Source: Ruminococcus flavefaciens (lineage in GTDB: Bacteria; Bacillota; Clostridia; Oscillospirales; Ruminococcaceae). Taken from it: a stretch of 45,794 bases of DNA. The stretch covers positions 1-45,794 of the forward strand of contig DFJW01000112.1 of assembly GCA_002373775.1 (NCBI GenBank), written 5' to 3'. Position numbers and translations under genes: made by a program. This document shows positions 7,078 to 15,069 of the stretch, one piece after another. Every line of letters begins with the position of its first letter. Position 1 is the first letter of the stretch. The notes beneath the pieces were generated by a model. That model did not search any database. It worked only from the letters and a program-made list of their open reading frames with translations, and was not told where the DNA came from.

Positions 7078-9282
7078 TCAGTTTTCATTTTTTTCACGGT
7101 ACTCCAGCGCAGTACATCCACAGCGCCTGCGAAACTGCCGCATAAAATGCTCATAGCTCCTGTAGCCGCACATATACGATATCTCCTGCACCTTCTGCTC
7201 CGTATGTGTCAGCAGCCATTTGGCTCTTTCCATTCTGGCAGATATCAGGTCCTCATGAAAGCTGACACCGAACTCGGTCTTATAAAGTCTTAGAAAGTAT
7301 CCCCGGCTGATACTTATCTGATTTATCACATATTCCGTGCTCCATTCATTCTGAGGAATGGCATATATCTCTCTTCTTAGCTGATAAAGCTGGGTTTTGT
7401 AGCTCACAGTCGATTCTGAATGCACCTGACTTCTCCGCAGAAGAGATTCGGTCATCATTTCGATAAGCGATTCAAGTTCCTCCGGATCTGATGTCCTTAT
7501 ATCCTGATGTTCTGTAATGAGCACAGGAAGCACCGGATCTGATACTCCACCCTGAATGTACCGCATTTTCTCGTCTATCTGCTCCATTCTTTTTTCATAG
7601 GTCATCTCTATTGACAATGGATATATGACCACGAATATTCCGTCCTGTACACGGCAGAACATCTCTCTGCTGTCAGCTGAGAGACGTATGGCGTTTGCTG
7701 TGATAAGATACGGATCTACAACCGTGCTGTGACGTCCTTCCTCACAATAGACAGCTATGCAGCACAATCTTTCTCCGCTGTTTTCCTTCAGGAACCCGGG
7801 GATGCGCTCTGTCATTCCCCGGCGGTTATATAGTCCTGTTGCGGGATCGTACACCGACAATTCCTTGAACTGTCTGGTGATATGCTTGATGTAGAGTTTG
7901 TTCTGGAGCGAATCAAGTCCGGCTGATACTGCTTCACACCAATGCAGATATCTCTCATCAAGGCAGATATCCTGAACATCGTTGAATACTGCTGCCTGAT
8001 AACCAAACACCTGCTTCTTGTAATACAGCGGCGAAAGTACGACTATCTGCGGATCATGCGGCTTTTCAAGTGCCGGGATGATGCTCCTTGTATTGAAAGT
8101 ATACATGTCCGGTTCATTCTCACCATAGCGCTTTGAAAGGAACAGTATCATCTTGTCGGAATATCCGGTCTGCCTGTAATTCTCCGGTGAACTAAAATCA
8201 AATTTCCAGTCCTCACAGAGACATATATCAAGACAATGCACATTGAGCAACGTGTATGCAAGTCCGTCTATCTGTCTGGAAAGTTCTTCCGGTGTTTCAG
8301 CCTGACCGAATGAGGCTATCAGTCCGGATGCCATATAGATCCTGCCTGCATAATCATCCCTGAACCGCCTTTCAAGGTGGTTGACCACAGAGTACTCTCC
8401 GGTCCTCAGCATATCCATATTTCTGAATCCACAGCCGCAGCTTACGCTGTAATGGATATACTGCTCAGGTATATTGCCGTTTTCAATACCAAGCAGTTTC
8501 TGCACCGCCATTACTCCGAGCTGGAATTCTCTGCCGCCGGCAGTTGTTAACATCGAATTTATCATATGTGCATCCCATAACCCGTCGTAACCTGTCACTG
8601 CCACATCCTCAGGAACATGTACGCCGTGTTCATTAAGAGTCTGCATGACCGTGATAGCCATAGTATCACTGGCACACACCACAGCATCCGGCATTTCAAG
8701 TCTGCCTGCCGCTATGTCCTCAGCAATGATTCTCGGCTTTTCCTTCCAGAATTCGCCGTAGAATACCCTGACATCATCGCCGTGAAGATCTGAATCTGAC
8801 ATTGCTCGCAGATATCCTTTTTTGCGCTCTTCTGATACATAGTCACCTTCTGTGCCTGTGATGAAGTATATTTTCCTGCATGAATGCTGCTCGATAAGAT
8901 GTCTGGTGATCCTGTAGATGCTTTCATCCTGCACTGCAAAAACATATGGAAAGAGATCAGTTATCTCGTCTGTAACTACACACGGTATGCCTGCCGACTT
9001 TATCAGTTCTTCAAATTCGTCTTTCAGTTCCCTGCAATTGAACCTTGAACCGCTGAAGATAAGACCGTCGATATCTGTCTGCAACGCGAGACGGAATATA
9101 TTGTAAAGCCCCTTGATAAGCTCTGAATCCTTGGAATCAGGCATGACATTGTATATAGAGCTGAATATCATGACGTCGTATCCGTGACTTCCGGCTTCCG
9201 ATGATATCCCGCATATCAGTTCGCTGCTCATAGAATCCATAAGTTCAGGGATAATGACTCCTATCCTGCCATTAACGCCCAT
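7078..9282 (-). CDS. Sugar-sensing transcriptional regulator: PBP1/LacI-type sensor, degenerate GGDEF-like middle, AraC DNA-binding domain
   Basis: A 734-residue cytoplasmic regulator. Residues 1-290 are a LacI/PBP1-type ligand domain (GRIGVIIPELMDSMSSELI at the start, DAVVCASDTMAI, PEDVAVTGYDG) without a LacI helix-turn-helix. The middle has an opening typical of GGDEF domains (YDPATGLYNRRGM), but the catalytic motif is replaced by VQDGIF, so it cannot be a cyclase. The last ~100 residues are an AraC/XylS two-helix-turn-helix domain (ISISRGYFLRLYKTEF, VQEISYMCGYRSYEHFMRQF). ATG 9282 follows GGGGGAG; the longer frame to 9333 overlaps the promoter. It is divergent from the GH5 cellulase and is its likely regulator. 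Confidence 0.9.
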   Translation of the reverse strand: MGVNGRIGVIIPELMDSMSSELICGISSEAGSHGYDVMIFSSIYNVMPDSKDSELIKGLYNIFRLALQTDIDGLIFSGSRFNCRELKDEFEELIKSAGIPCVVTDEITDLFPYVFAVQDESIYRITRHLIEQHSCRKIYFITGTEGDYVSEERKKGYLRAMSDSDLHGDDVRVFYGEFWKEKPRIIAEDIAAGRLEMPDAVVCASDTMAITVMQTLNEHGVHVPEDVAVTGYDGLWDAHMINSMLTTAGGREFQLGVMAVQKLLGIENGNIPEQYIHYSVSCGCGFRNMDMLRTGEYSVVNHLERRFRDDYAGRIYMASGLIASFGQAETPEELSRQIDGLAYTLLNVHCLDICLCEDWKFDFSSPENYRQTGYSDKMILFLSKRYGENEPDMYTFNTRSIIPALEKPHDPQIVVLSPLYYKKQVFGYQAAVFNDVQDICLDERYLHWCEAVSAGLDSLQNKLYIKHITRQFKELSVYDPATGLYNRRGMTERIPGFLKENSGERLCCIAVYCEEGRHSTVVDPYLITANAIRLSADSREMFCRVQDGIFVVIYPLSIEMTYEKRMEQIDEKMRYIQGGVSDPVLPVLITEHQDIRTSDPEELESLIEMMTESLLRRSQVHSESTVSYKTQLYQLRREIYAIPQNEWSTEYVINQISISRGYFLRLYKTEFGVSFHEDLISARMERAKWLLTHTEQKVQEISYMCGYRSYEHFMRQFRRRCGCTALEYREKNEN

Positions 9283-9304
9283 GCTAACTCCCCCTTTTAT
9301 AAGA

Positions 9305-9333
9305 ATTATACTATAACGGTCATGCCTTGTCAA
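9305..9333 (-). promoter_or_regulatory. Promoter of the PBP1-AraC regulator
   Basis: Minus-strand TTGACA (9328-9333), 17-bp spacer, and TATAAT (9305-9310), 22 bp before the chosen ATG. Confidence 0.75.
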
Positions 9334-9383
9334 CTAAGATGAGCTACAGGAAACAGCTTTCATCAAATGACCGATTTAATCGT

Positions 9384-9484
9384 TATAATGATGTTTTGTA
9401 ACTTTCGGCGCAGATCTCAACATTTCTGCTTCAGTACATGATATAATGATATTGACCAAAACGAAAAAGACCGCAGAGGCGGTC
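9384..9484 (+). promoter_or_regulatory. Probable activator-dependent promoter and leader of the GH5 gene
   Basis: TATAAT occurs at 9384-9389 and 9442-9447 on the plus strand, but neither has a recognisable -35, unlike the other promoters here. A promoter needing an activator, such as the divergent AraC-type protein, would look like this. The leader holds the hairpin GACCGC/GCGGTC (9469-9484), which competes with TTGACC (9453-9458) pairing to GGTCAA (9481-9486). Confidence 0.4.
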
Positions 9485-9520
9485 AACAGGATATTGATGA
9501 ATAATCAGGAGGTAAGAATA

Positions 9521-10906
9521 TTGAAGATCAGAATGATGATATCTGCTGTTCTTGCAGCAGTATGTACAGCAAGTTCACTGCCGGCATGTGAAATATCTGC
9601 GTCAGACAGCAGTGATAACGGTATGCGCGACATCTCGACCATGGAACTGGTACGTGACATGGGTATTGGCATAAACCTCGGAAACACCCTCGAATCAGCC
9701 GGCGACTGGATCGCTCAGTGGAGCGACGGAAGTGTTCACGCTTATGAAACAGCATGGGGCAGCCCGGATGTCACAAAAGAGATGATACAGGGCTATGCCG
9801 ATGAAGGCTTCGGAGTTCTCAGGATACCTGTTGCATGGACAAACAGGATGACTATGGACGGCACATACACCATCGACCGCGAATGGATGGACAGAGTTAC
9901 TCAGATCGTTGACTGGACACTTGATGCCAATATGTATGCTATCGTGAACATTCACTGGGATTACGGCTGGATGAACGATCTTCCGACTAATCATGACGAG
10001 TGCATCCGAAGGTTCACACGCTACTGGGAACAGATAAGTGACAACTTCAAGGACTACGGCGATCACCTGATGTTCGAAGCTCAGAACGAAGAGCTGGGCT
10101 GGAACACTGTCTGGAACAGATGGGGCGGTACTAACGGCAAGGCAGAAGCATACGCTATGGTGAATGAAGTAAACCAGACTTTCGTCGATACTGTCAGAGC
10201 ATCCGGCGGAAACAACTCCATGCGTCATCTGCTTATTTCCGGATACAACACTGATGTCGAACTGACTTGCGATCCCATGTTCAGAATGCCGGATGATCCT
10301 GCCGGAAGAATGGCTGTCTCAGTCCATTACTACACTCCTGCCGGTTTTGCTATATTGGAAGAAGATGCTGACTGGGGAAAAGCAAGTTCTACATGGGGCT
10401 CAGCCAGTGAGATACAGGAACTGGAAAGAAATATGGATAAGCTGAAAACCACTTTCATAGACAAAGGCATCCCGGTAATAATCGGTGAGTACGGCTGTCC
10501 TGTAAAGAACAAGGAGCCTGAATCCGTAAGGCGATTCCTATCTTCAGTATGCCGTGAGGCTTATGAACGGCAGCTCTGCCCGGTACTCTGGGATGTTACA
10601 GATGCTCAGTATGACAGAACTGCATACCGTCTTAAAGATACAGAACTCAAAAAAGCCTATGCCGAGATCGTCGGTGACAATATACCTGCTAACAAGAAGA
10701 ACACCACTCCTGAAAAGGTAAAGGGCGATGTGAACAAAGACGGTGAATTCGGCATATCAGATGTCGTGCTTGTACAGCAGTGGATGATCTCCGTGCCGGG
10801 GACAAACATCTCAGACTGGAAAGCCGCTGACCTGACAGATGACGGCACTCTCGATGTTTTCGACCTCTGCCTTATGAGGAAACTTCTGGTATCCGGCGGA
10901 AAATGA
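9521..10906 (+). CDS. Cellulase, glycoside hydrolase family 5, with C-terminal type I dockerin
   Basis: A secreted endoglucanase-type enzyme that cleaves beta-1,4-glucans and docks onto a cellulosome scaffold. A signal peptide covers roughly residues 1-30 (MKIRMMISAVLAAV...). The GH5 domain follows with GINLGNTLES, VLRIPVAW, the acid/base E190 (EAQNEELG) and the nucleophile E323 (IIGEYG). A linker leads to a dockerin of two calcium-binding segments (DVNKDGEFGISDV and DLTDDGTLDVFDL) in the last ~60 residues. The start is TTG 9521, with AGGAGG at 9507-9512; the extension to 9446 has no ribosome site and would bury the signal peptide. Total 461 residues. Cohesin partners must lie elsewhere in the genome. 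Confidence 0.93.
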   Translation: MKIRMMISAVLAAVCTASSLPACEISASDSSDNGMRDISTMELVRDMGIGINLGNTLESAGDWIAQWSDGSVHAYETAWGSPDVTKEMIQGYADEGFGVLRIPVAWTNRMTMDGTYTIDREWMDRVTQIVDWTLDANMYAIVNIHWDYGWMNDLPTNHDECIRRFTRYWEQISDNFKDYGDHLMFEAQNEELGWNTVWNRWGGTNGKAEAYAMVNEVNQTFVDTVRASGGNNSMRHLLISGYNTDVELTCDPMFRMPDDPAGRMAVSVHYYTPAGFAILEEDADWGKASSTWGSASEIQELERNMDKLKTTFIDKGIPVIIGEYGCPVKNKEPESVRRFLSSVCREAYERQLCPVLWDVTDAQYDRTAYRLKDTELKKAYAEIVGDNIPANKKNTTPEKVKGDVNKDGEFGISDVVLVQQWMISVPGTNISDWKAADLTDDGTLDVFDLCLMRKLLVSGGK

Positions 10907-10934
10907 TCTTCCGGCAGGATCCGATGTAAACTAT

Positions 10935-10970
10935 AAAGGGACTCAGAATCATCTGAGTCCCTTTTCTTTG
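10935..10970. terminator. Rho-independent terminator of the GH5 gene, bidirectional
   Basis: A perfect 13-bp stem: AAAGGGACTCAGA (10935-10947) pairs with TCTGAGTCCCTTT (10952-10964) around ATCA, followed by T-rich sequence. It also lies behind the convergent membrane protein gene. Confidence 0.85.
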
Positions 10971-10977
10971 TATTCTC

Positions 10978-11643
10978 TCATGCTTTGTAATCAAGGAAAG
11001 ATACTATGAATATCGCTGCTACTATAAGAACGACAGAGATTATTATCCTGAACAGCCAGAATATATCCAGTTCCCATGCCGTCAGCACAGGGCTGACCAT
11101 AAGTGCAAGGTGTGCAATGATGATATGATCTCTGTGTTTTTTAAATAGAATGGCTGTAAACAACGCTATTATCACTGAAAATGCCAGCAGGAGCAGTACG
11201 CTGTCTGCACGGACAAAAACGGCTGCGGCAGCAACAGTAAACGGAATAGTCAGCAGAAGATATCTGCCGCCCTTTTTACTCTTTCTGCTTCTGAAAAGCA
11301 GCACTATACACAGCAGCGCAAACAGTGCGCCGACTATGTACTGGATGAACGTCTTGTCCGGAAAGATCATCACCAGTCCGAGACTCACGAGGAAAGAGCC
11401 GGCAATAACAAACAACAGGCTTGTCTTTCTCACCTTTCCGGTCTCCGGTTCCGGATCTGATTTTTTCTCCTTCTTTGGTCTCTGCTTTTTGCTTTGGGTA
11501 CCTGATGTCTTTTCAGGAACTGAACTGCGTTCCGGGACAGGCTTGCTCTTCTTTTCGGGCTTTGAGCTGCGCTTTACCTCTTCAGCAGCAGTTGCGCTTT
11601 CTTCATCAAGCAGGATATCCTTGTCATTTTTATCATTTGCCAT
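10978..11643 (-). CDS. Hypothetical membrane protein with charged N-terminal cytoplasmic region
   Basis: A 221-residue protein. Residues 1-75 are highly charged (Lys, Glu, Ser, Pro) and probably disordered in the cytoplasm. The rest contains about five or six hydrophobic segments, arranged as close pairs (SLLFVIAGSFLVSLGLVMIF, YIVGALFALLCIVLLF, LLLTIPFTVAAAAVFV, LLLLAFSVIIALFTAILF and two more). No conserved functional motif is recognised. ATG 11643 is preceded by AGGAGGG. Transcription is from the promoter cassette at 11666-11694, the same arrangement as for the potassium channel gene. Confidence 0.75.
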   Translation of the reverse strand: MANDKNDKDILLDEESATAAEEVKRSSKPEKKSKPVPERSSVPEKTSGTQSKKQRPKKEKKSDPEPETGKVRKTSLLFVIAGSFLVSLGLVMIFPDKTFIQYIVGALFALLCIVLLFRSRKSKKGGRYLLLTIPFTVAAAAVFVRADSVLLLLAFSVIIALFTAILFKKHRDHIIIAHLALMVSPVLTAWELDIFWLFRIIISVVLIVAAIFIVSFLDYKA

Positions 11644-11665
11644 ATGCTTCCCTCCTTTTTTCATT

Positions 11666-11694
11666 ATTATATCACATAATTATGAAAATAGCAA
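11666..11694 (-). promoter_or_regulatory. Promoter of the membrane protein gene (proximal cassette copy)
   Basis: Minus-strand TTGCTA (11689-11694), 17-bp spacer, and TATAAT (11666-11671). A second copy with TATAAG (11761-11766) and TTGCTA (11784-11789) lies 95 bp upstream. Confidence 0.65.
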
Positions 11695-11810
11695 GAGACG
11701 CGCGAAAAAACTTAGTGCTTCACAAGATATGGCCGCGATCAAGGGTGCAGCGTCACGCTGCTTATATCACATAATTATGAAAATAGCAAGAGACACGCGA
11801 AAAAACTTGC
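11667..11810 (-). repeat. Second locus of the promoter-bearing cassette, one full and one partial unit
   Basis: The unit beginning TTATATCACATAATTATG at 11667 is repeated at 11762 (95-bp period). The first is complete: GCAAGAGACGCGCGAAAAAA, CTTAG, 17 variable bases, CCGCGATCAAGGGT and the dyad GCAGCGTCACGCTGC. The second stops after the CTTGC block. The promoter part differs from that at 4934-5120, but the GCAAGAGACGCGCG, CCGCGATCAAGG and dyad blocks are the same. Confidence 0.85.
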
Positions 11811-11882
11811 AGAAAAAGCGGAAGATCCGGTATACTTTTTGTGCTGGAGTGCAAAATTATTGCAAATTTTCATCTGACATAT

Positions 11883-11911
11883 TTGACATACAGTCTCAGA
11901 ACTGATACAAT
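11883..11911 (+). promoter_or_regulatory. Promoter of the two-component operon
   Basis: TTGACA (11883-11888), 17-bp spacer, and TACAAT (11906-11911), 41 bp before the response regulator start. Confidence 0.7.
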
Positions 11912-11952
11912 AAGTATTAGTACATCTATTGCACGAAACGAGGGAAAATTAT

Positions 11953-12618
11953 ATGATAAATATACTCATAATAGAAGACGATGTGAACATCGCTAAAATG
12001 ATAAAAGCTACGCTCTCTATCGTAGATTACTCCGGACACTGCTGCTATGACGGAAAAAGCGGCGCTGAGGAAGCTATGAAAGGATGCTATGACCTGATCC
12101 TTCTCGATGTAATGCTGCCTGAGATGAACGGGTTCCAGGTAATGGAAGCTGTCAAGAACTGCGGTACTCCTGTGATTTTCCTCACCGCTATGCAGGACGT
12201 TGCCGACAAGGTGAAAGGTCTGAGGCTCGGTGCTGAGGACTATATCGTAAAGCCTTTCGAAGCCCTTGAACTGCTTGCGCGTATAGATGTCGTTCTAAGG
12301 CGTTCAAACAAGACACAGAACATCATCAATTACGGTGAGCTGTCCGTGGATATCAGCAGCCATATCATCACTAAAAACGGCGAGACTATCCAGCTCACTC
12401 CAAAAGAATTCGACGTTATCGTTTACTTCCTCCAGCATCAGGATATCGCGGTCTCACGCGAAAGACTGCTCTCAACCATCTGGGGTTATGAATTCGAAGG
12501 AGAAAGCAGGACGGTGGATATACATGTTCAGCAGGTACGCCGCAAACTCGGTCTCAAAGATAAGCTGATAACTATCCCGAAACTGGGATACAGACTGGAA
12601 AGTCAGGACAGATCATGA
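11953..12618 (+). CDS. Response regulator, OmpR/PhoB family
   Basis: A 221-residue DNA-binding response regulator. The receiver domain has the acidic pocket (IIEDD), phospho-acceptor D52 (LLDVMLPEMNGF), T in FLTAM and K in VKPF. The C-terminal winged helix shows LTPKEFDVIVYFLQH and SRTVDIHVQQVRRKLG. ATG 11953 was chosen with GAGG upstream; the in-frame TTG at 11929 has no ribosome site. It overlaps the kinase gene by 4 bp (ATGA), so the two form a cognate pair, and it likely controls its own operon and unknown targets. Confidence 0.93.
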   Translation: MINILIIEDDVNIAKMIKATLSIVDYSGHCCYDGKSGAEEAMKGCYDLILLDVMLPEMNGFQVMEAVKNCGTPVIFLTAMQDVADKVKGLRLGAEDYIVKPFEALELLARIDVVLRRSNKTQNIINYGELSVDISSHIITKNGETIQLTPKEFDVIVYFLQHQDIAVSRERLLSTIWGYEFEGESRTVDIHVQQVRRKLGLKDKLITIPKLGYRLESQDRS

Positions 12619-14057
12619 AACTCTGGCAGCGAATATTTCTGAGTTCACTGCTGCTGATAATCGTTGCAATAAATATCATCTCTATCACACTTCTCAACAA
12701 TAATCATAAGCTGCTGCTGGAACGCGAGCAGTCCCACGCCATAAGCGAATACGAATACTTCGCTGCTTCTTTCGCAAACTCAGCTGTTTATGAACGTGTG
12801 CGGTCCGAAAAGATACTGCTCAGTGATTCCGACATCAAAAATGTCGCTTCTGATATCGTAAGAAGTCTCAGCCGCGATCAGGCAGCCGCCGCTATATACG
12901 ACAGCAGCAAAACTCTCGTTTCAGGCAACGGACAGGATCTCCTTGAACTCGAAAGCTATAACTCCTACATCCGCGGTATAAACATGTCAGGTGACAACTA
13001 TTATACCCGTATCTTCGACTGCAACGGCACGCATTATCTCACCGTCTGCTCGGTCATTAATGTAGAGGAAAAAGACTATCTTCTGCTGACGGCTTCTGAT
13101 ATCTCCGAGATATACACTCTCAGAAACAAACAGACAGACTTCATCCGCAAGGTCGGCATAATATCAGCGGCTATCATCTCCATGATGCTCCTGCTGACTG
13201 TTATCCTCCTTCTGAGACCTCTGAGCAGGCTGAACACCTACACTAAGGCGATCGCTGACGGCAACTACAAGATAAGGATACGCAAAAGAGGCAGCAAGGA
13301 ATTCCGGGAACTTGCGGACAACATGAACATAATGGCTGACTCGATCCAGAGCAATGCTGCAAGACTTGAAAAGATCGCCGAAGACAGGCAGACTTTCATA
13401 GCTAACCTCGCTCATGAGATGAAGACTCCACTCACATCTATCCTCGGCTTCGCTGATCTTCTGAAGATCAAGAAAAGCGTAAGTGACAAGGAGAGAAGTG
13501 AGTATGCCGGCGTTATCGTCGAAGAGACCAAACGTCTTCGCTCTCTTTCGGGAAAGCTGATGGAACTCATCGCTCTCGGCGGAACTGAAACTGATAAGAA
13601 ACCGGTAAGTCTTCCGGGAATGATAAAAGACACTGAAGCTGCGCTTACGCCTATACTTCAGAAGAATTCTGTATCACTGAGATGCAGCTCTGAAGATATC
13701 ACAATTAATGCCGATGAGGAACTCTTCAAATCGCTGCTCTACAATATCATAGAAAATGCTGTAAAAGCTTCTGCAATAGGTCAGGAAATATCTCTGGACG
13801 CGGGAATGTCTCAGGGGGAAGTCGTTATCGCTGTAACTGACCACGGTATAGGCATGAGCGAAGAGGACTCAAAGAAAGTATTCGAACCTTTTTACATGGT
13901 GGATAAATCAAGAAGCCGTAAAGCCGGAGGCGCCGGTCTCGGACTCGCCTTGTGTGTCAAGATCGCTGAACTGCACAATGCTGTGCTTACGCTTAAAAGC
14001 AAACCCGGTGAAGGCACTACGGTATTCATCATCATCTCCGGGGAGGAATGTGTATGA
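12615..14057 (+). CDS. Sensor histidine kinase with HAMP domain
   Basis: A 480-residue membrane kinase. The first membrane helix is at about 8-28, an extracytoplasmic domain runs to about 178, and a second helix lies near 180-202. HAMP follows, then HisKA with the phosphorylated H267 in NLAHEMKTPLTSILGF, then the HATPase (N box NIIENAVKAS, G1 DHGIGMSE, G2 GGAGLGLALC). No PAS domain is seen, so the extracytoplasmic part or partner proteins probably do the sensing. It overlaps the response regulator upstream and the exported protein gene downstream (both ATGA). Confidence 0.94.
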   Translation: MKLWQRIFLSSLLLIIVAINIISITLLNNNHKLLLEREQSHAISEYEYFAASFANSAVYERVRSEKILLSDSDIKNVASDIVRSLSRDQAAAAIYDSSKTLVSGNGQDLLELESYNSYIRGINMSGDNYYTRIFDCNGTHYLTVCSVINVEEKDYLLLTASDISEIYTLRNKQTDFIRKVGIISAAIISMMLLLTVILLLRPLSRLNTYTKAIADGNYKIRIRKRGSKEFRELADNMNIMADSIQSNAARLEKIAEDRQTFIANLAHEMKTPLTSILGFADLLKIKKSVSDKERSEYAGVIVEETKRLRSLSGKLMELIALGGTETDKKPVSLPGMIKDTEAALTPILQKNSVSLRCSSEDITINADEELFKSLLYNIIENAVKASAIGQEISLDAGMSQGEVVIAVTDHGIGMSEEDSKKVFEPFYMVDKSRSRKAGGAGLGLALCVKIAELHNAVLTLKSKPGEGTTVFIIISGEECV

Positions 14058-15055
14058 AGCATACATTCTTGTTTGCGGTACTGCTCGCAGTTATCCTTTC
14101 CCTTGGATACTACAGCGTGAACCTCGCTGATCTTTTCTCCGATGATACAGATGATGACGCTCTTCCGGATATTGCACGCTCAGATACTGCACCGTCAGTT
14201 ATTCACATAACCGCTGATCCCGGCTTTTCACCTATGTCAATGATCGAACCGTCAAACAGCAGTATCTCACCTGCACTGGTCAGAAATGACATCAATATAT
14301 GCACGGCTATGGTAAAAGTCATGAGTCGCTATGACGATAAGAATCTCATATACAAAACAGCAGGCAAAGAACTCATAGACAGCTGGCAATTCAGCAGAAA
14401 CGGATATATCTATACCGAAGGATTCAAATATCTCAATACCTCAGGAGAGCAGCGGTTTCTGGACTGTATCATCAGCGAAAGGACCTACCGTATCGTATAT
14501 ATACGCTTCTACGATAACGATTCTCCTGATCTTTCTCAGGAACAGATCAACAATGCTCTCGATTATATGGATTCGGCAAGTACGAAATTCTACAGCATTC
14601 TCTGCCCTGCTCTTGAAAAAGTATTCGATTCAGAAGTATTCGTAACTGAAGAACAGATAACCCCGGCCAAGAACTATGATATGCTCTATAATGCTTTCCT
14701 GAGTTTTTTTAACAGATTCAAGGGTGCGTTTATATACAACAGTCCTTACAATGAAATGAGCAGTACCGAAATACTTCCTTTTTCCGAATTCTGGCTGCCG
14801 TCTCTCGGAATGACATGCGTTGGCGCAAGCAGCGGCGAAGATCAGCTTAATCCATATGACTATTACAACGATATTTACCCTGAAAGTACCGGTTACATCA
14901 TTGACAGCCTGATGTACCGCGAAATTGTTTCTACAGTCTATTCGGTATACAAAGGATGTATCTATCAGGATCTCAATATAGAATCCAATCATCTTATAAC
15001 CATATACAACATAGAAGACGGTATAATCGAGGGCTTCTATGCTCAGCCCAACTGA
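14054..15055 (+). CDS. Exported or membrane-anchored protein, first of two paralogues downstream of the kinase
   Basis: A 333-residue protein with one N-terminal hydrophobic segment (MKHTFLFAVLLAVILSLGYY) and a large extracytoplasmic part. ATG 14054 overlaps the kinase stop (ATGA), and GGGAGG lies just upstream. It aligns with the next gene product over its length: a YIYTEGFKYLNTSGEQRF segment matches YLYTKKFEYHNYKGETRY, and both end with GxIYQ...IYN...EG. I do not recognise a family. Its place, tightly coupled behind a PAS-less kinase, recalls YycH/YycI of the WalRK operon, which bind and modulate their kinase. This is an analogy from gene order and topology, not from sequence similarity. 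Confidence 0.75.
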   Translation: MKHTFLFAVLLAVILSLGYYSVNLADLFSDDTDDDALPDIARSDTAPSVIHITADPGFSPMSMIEPSNSSISPALVRNDINICTAMVKVMSRYDDKNLIYKTAGKELIDSWQFSRNGYIYTEGFKYLNTSGEQRFLDCIISERTYRIVYIRFYDNDSPDLSQEQINNALDYMDSASTKFYSILCPALEKVFDSEVFVTEEQITPAKNYDMLYNAFLSFFNRFKGAFIYNSPYNEMSSTEILPFSEFWLPSLGMTCVGASSGEDQLNPYDYYNDIYPESTGYIIDSLMYREIVSTVYSVYKGCIYQDLNIESNHLITIYNIEDGIIEGFYAQPN

Positions 15056-15069
15056 AAGGAGCATCGTTT

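Noticed and set aside
14956..15069. N-terminal extension of the second exported paralogue
   Set aside because: It lies inside the first paralogue gene, lacks a ribosome site and would bury the signal segment; TTG 15070 with AAAGGAG is better.
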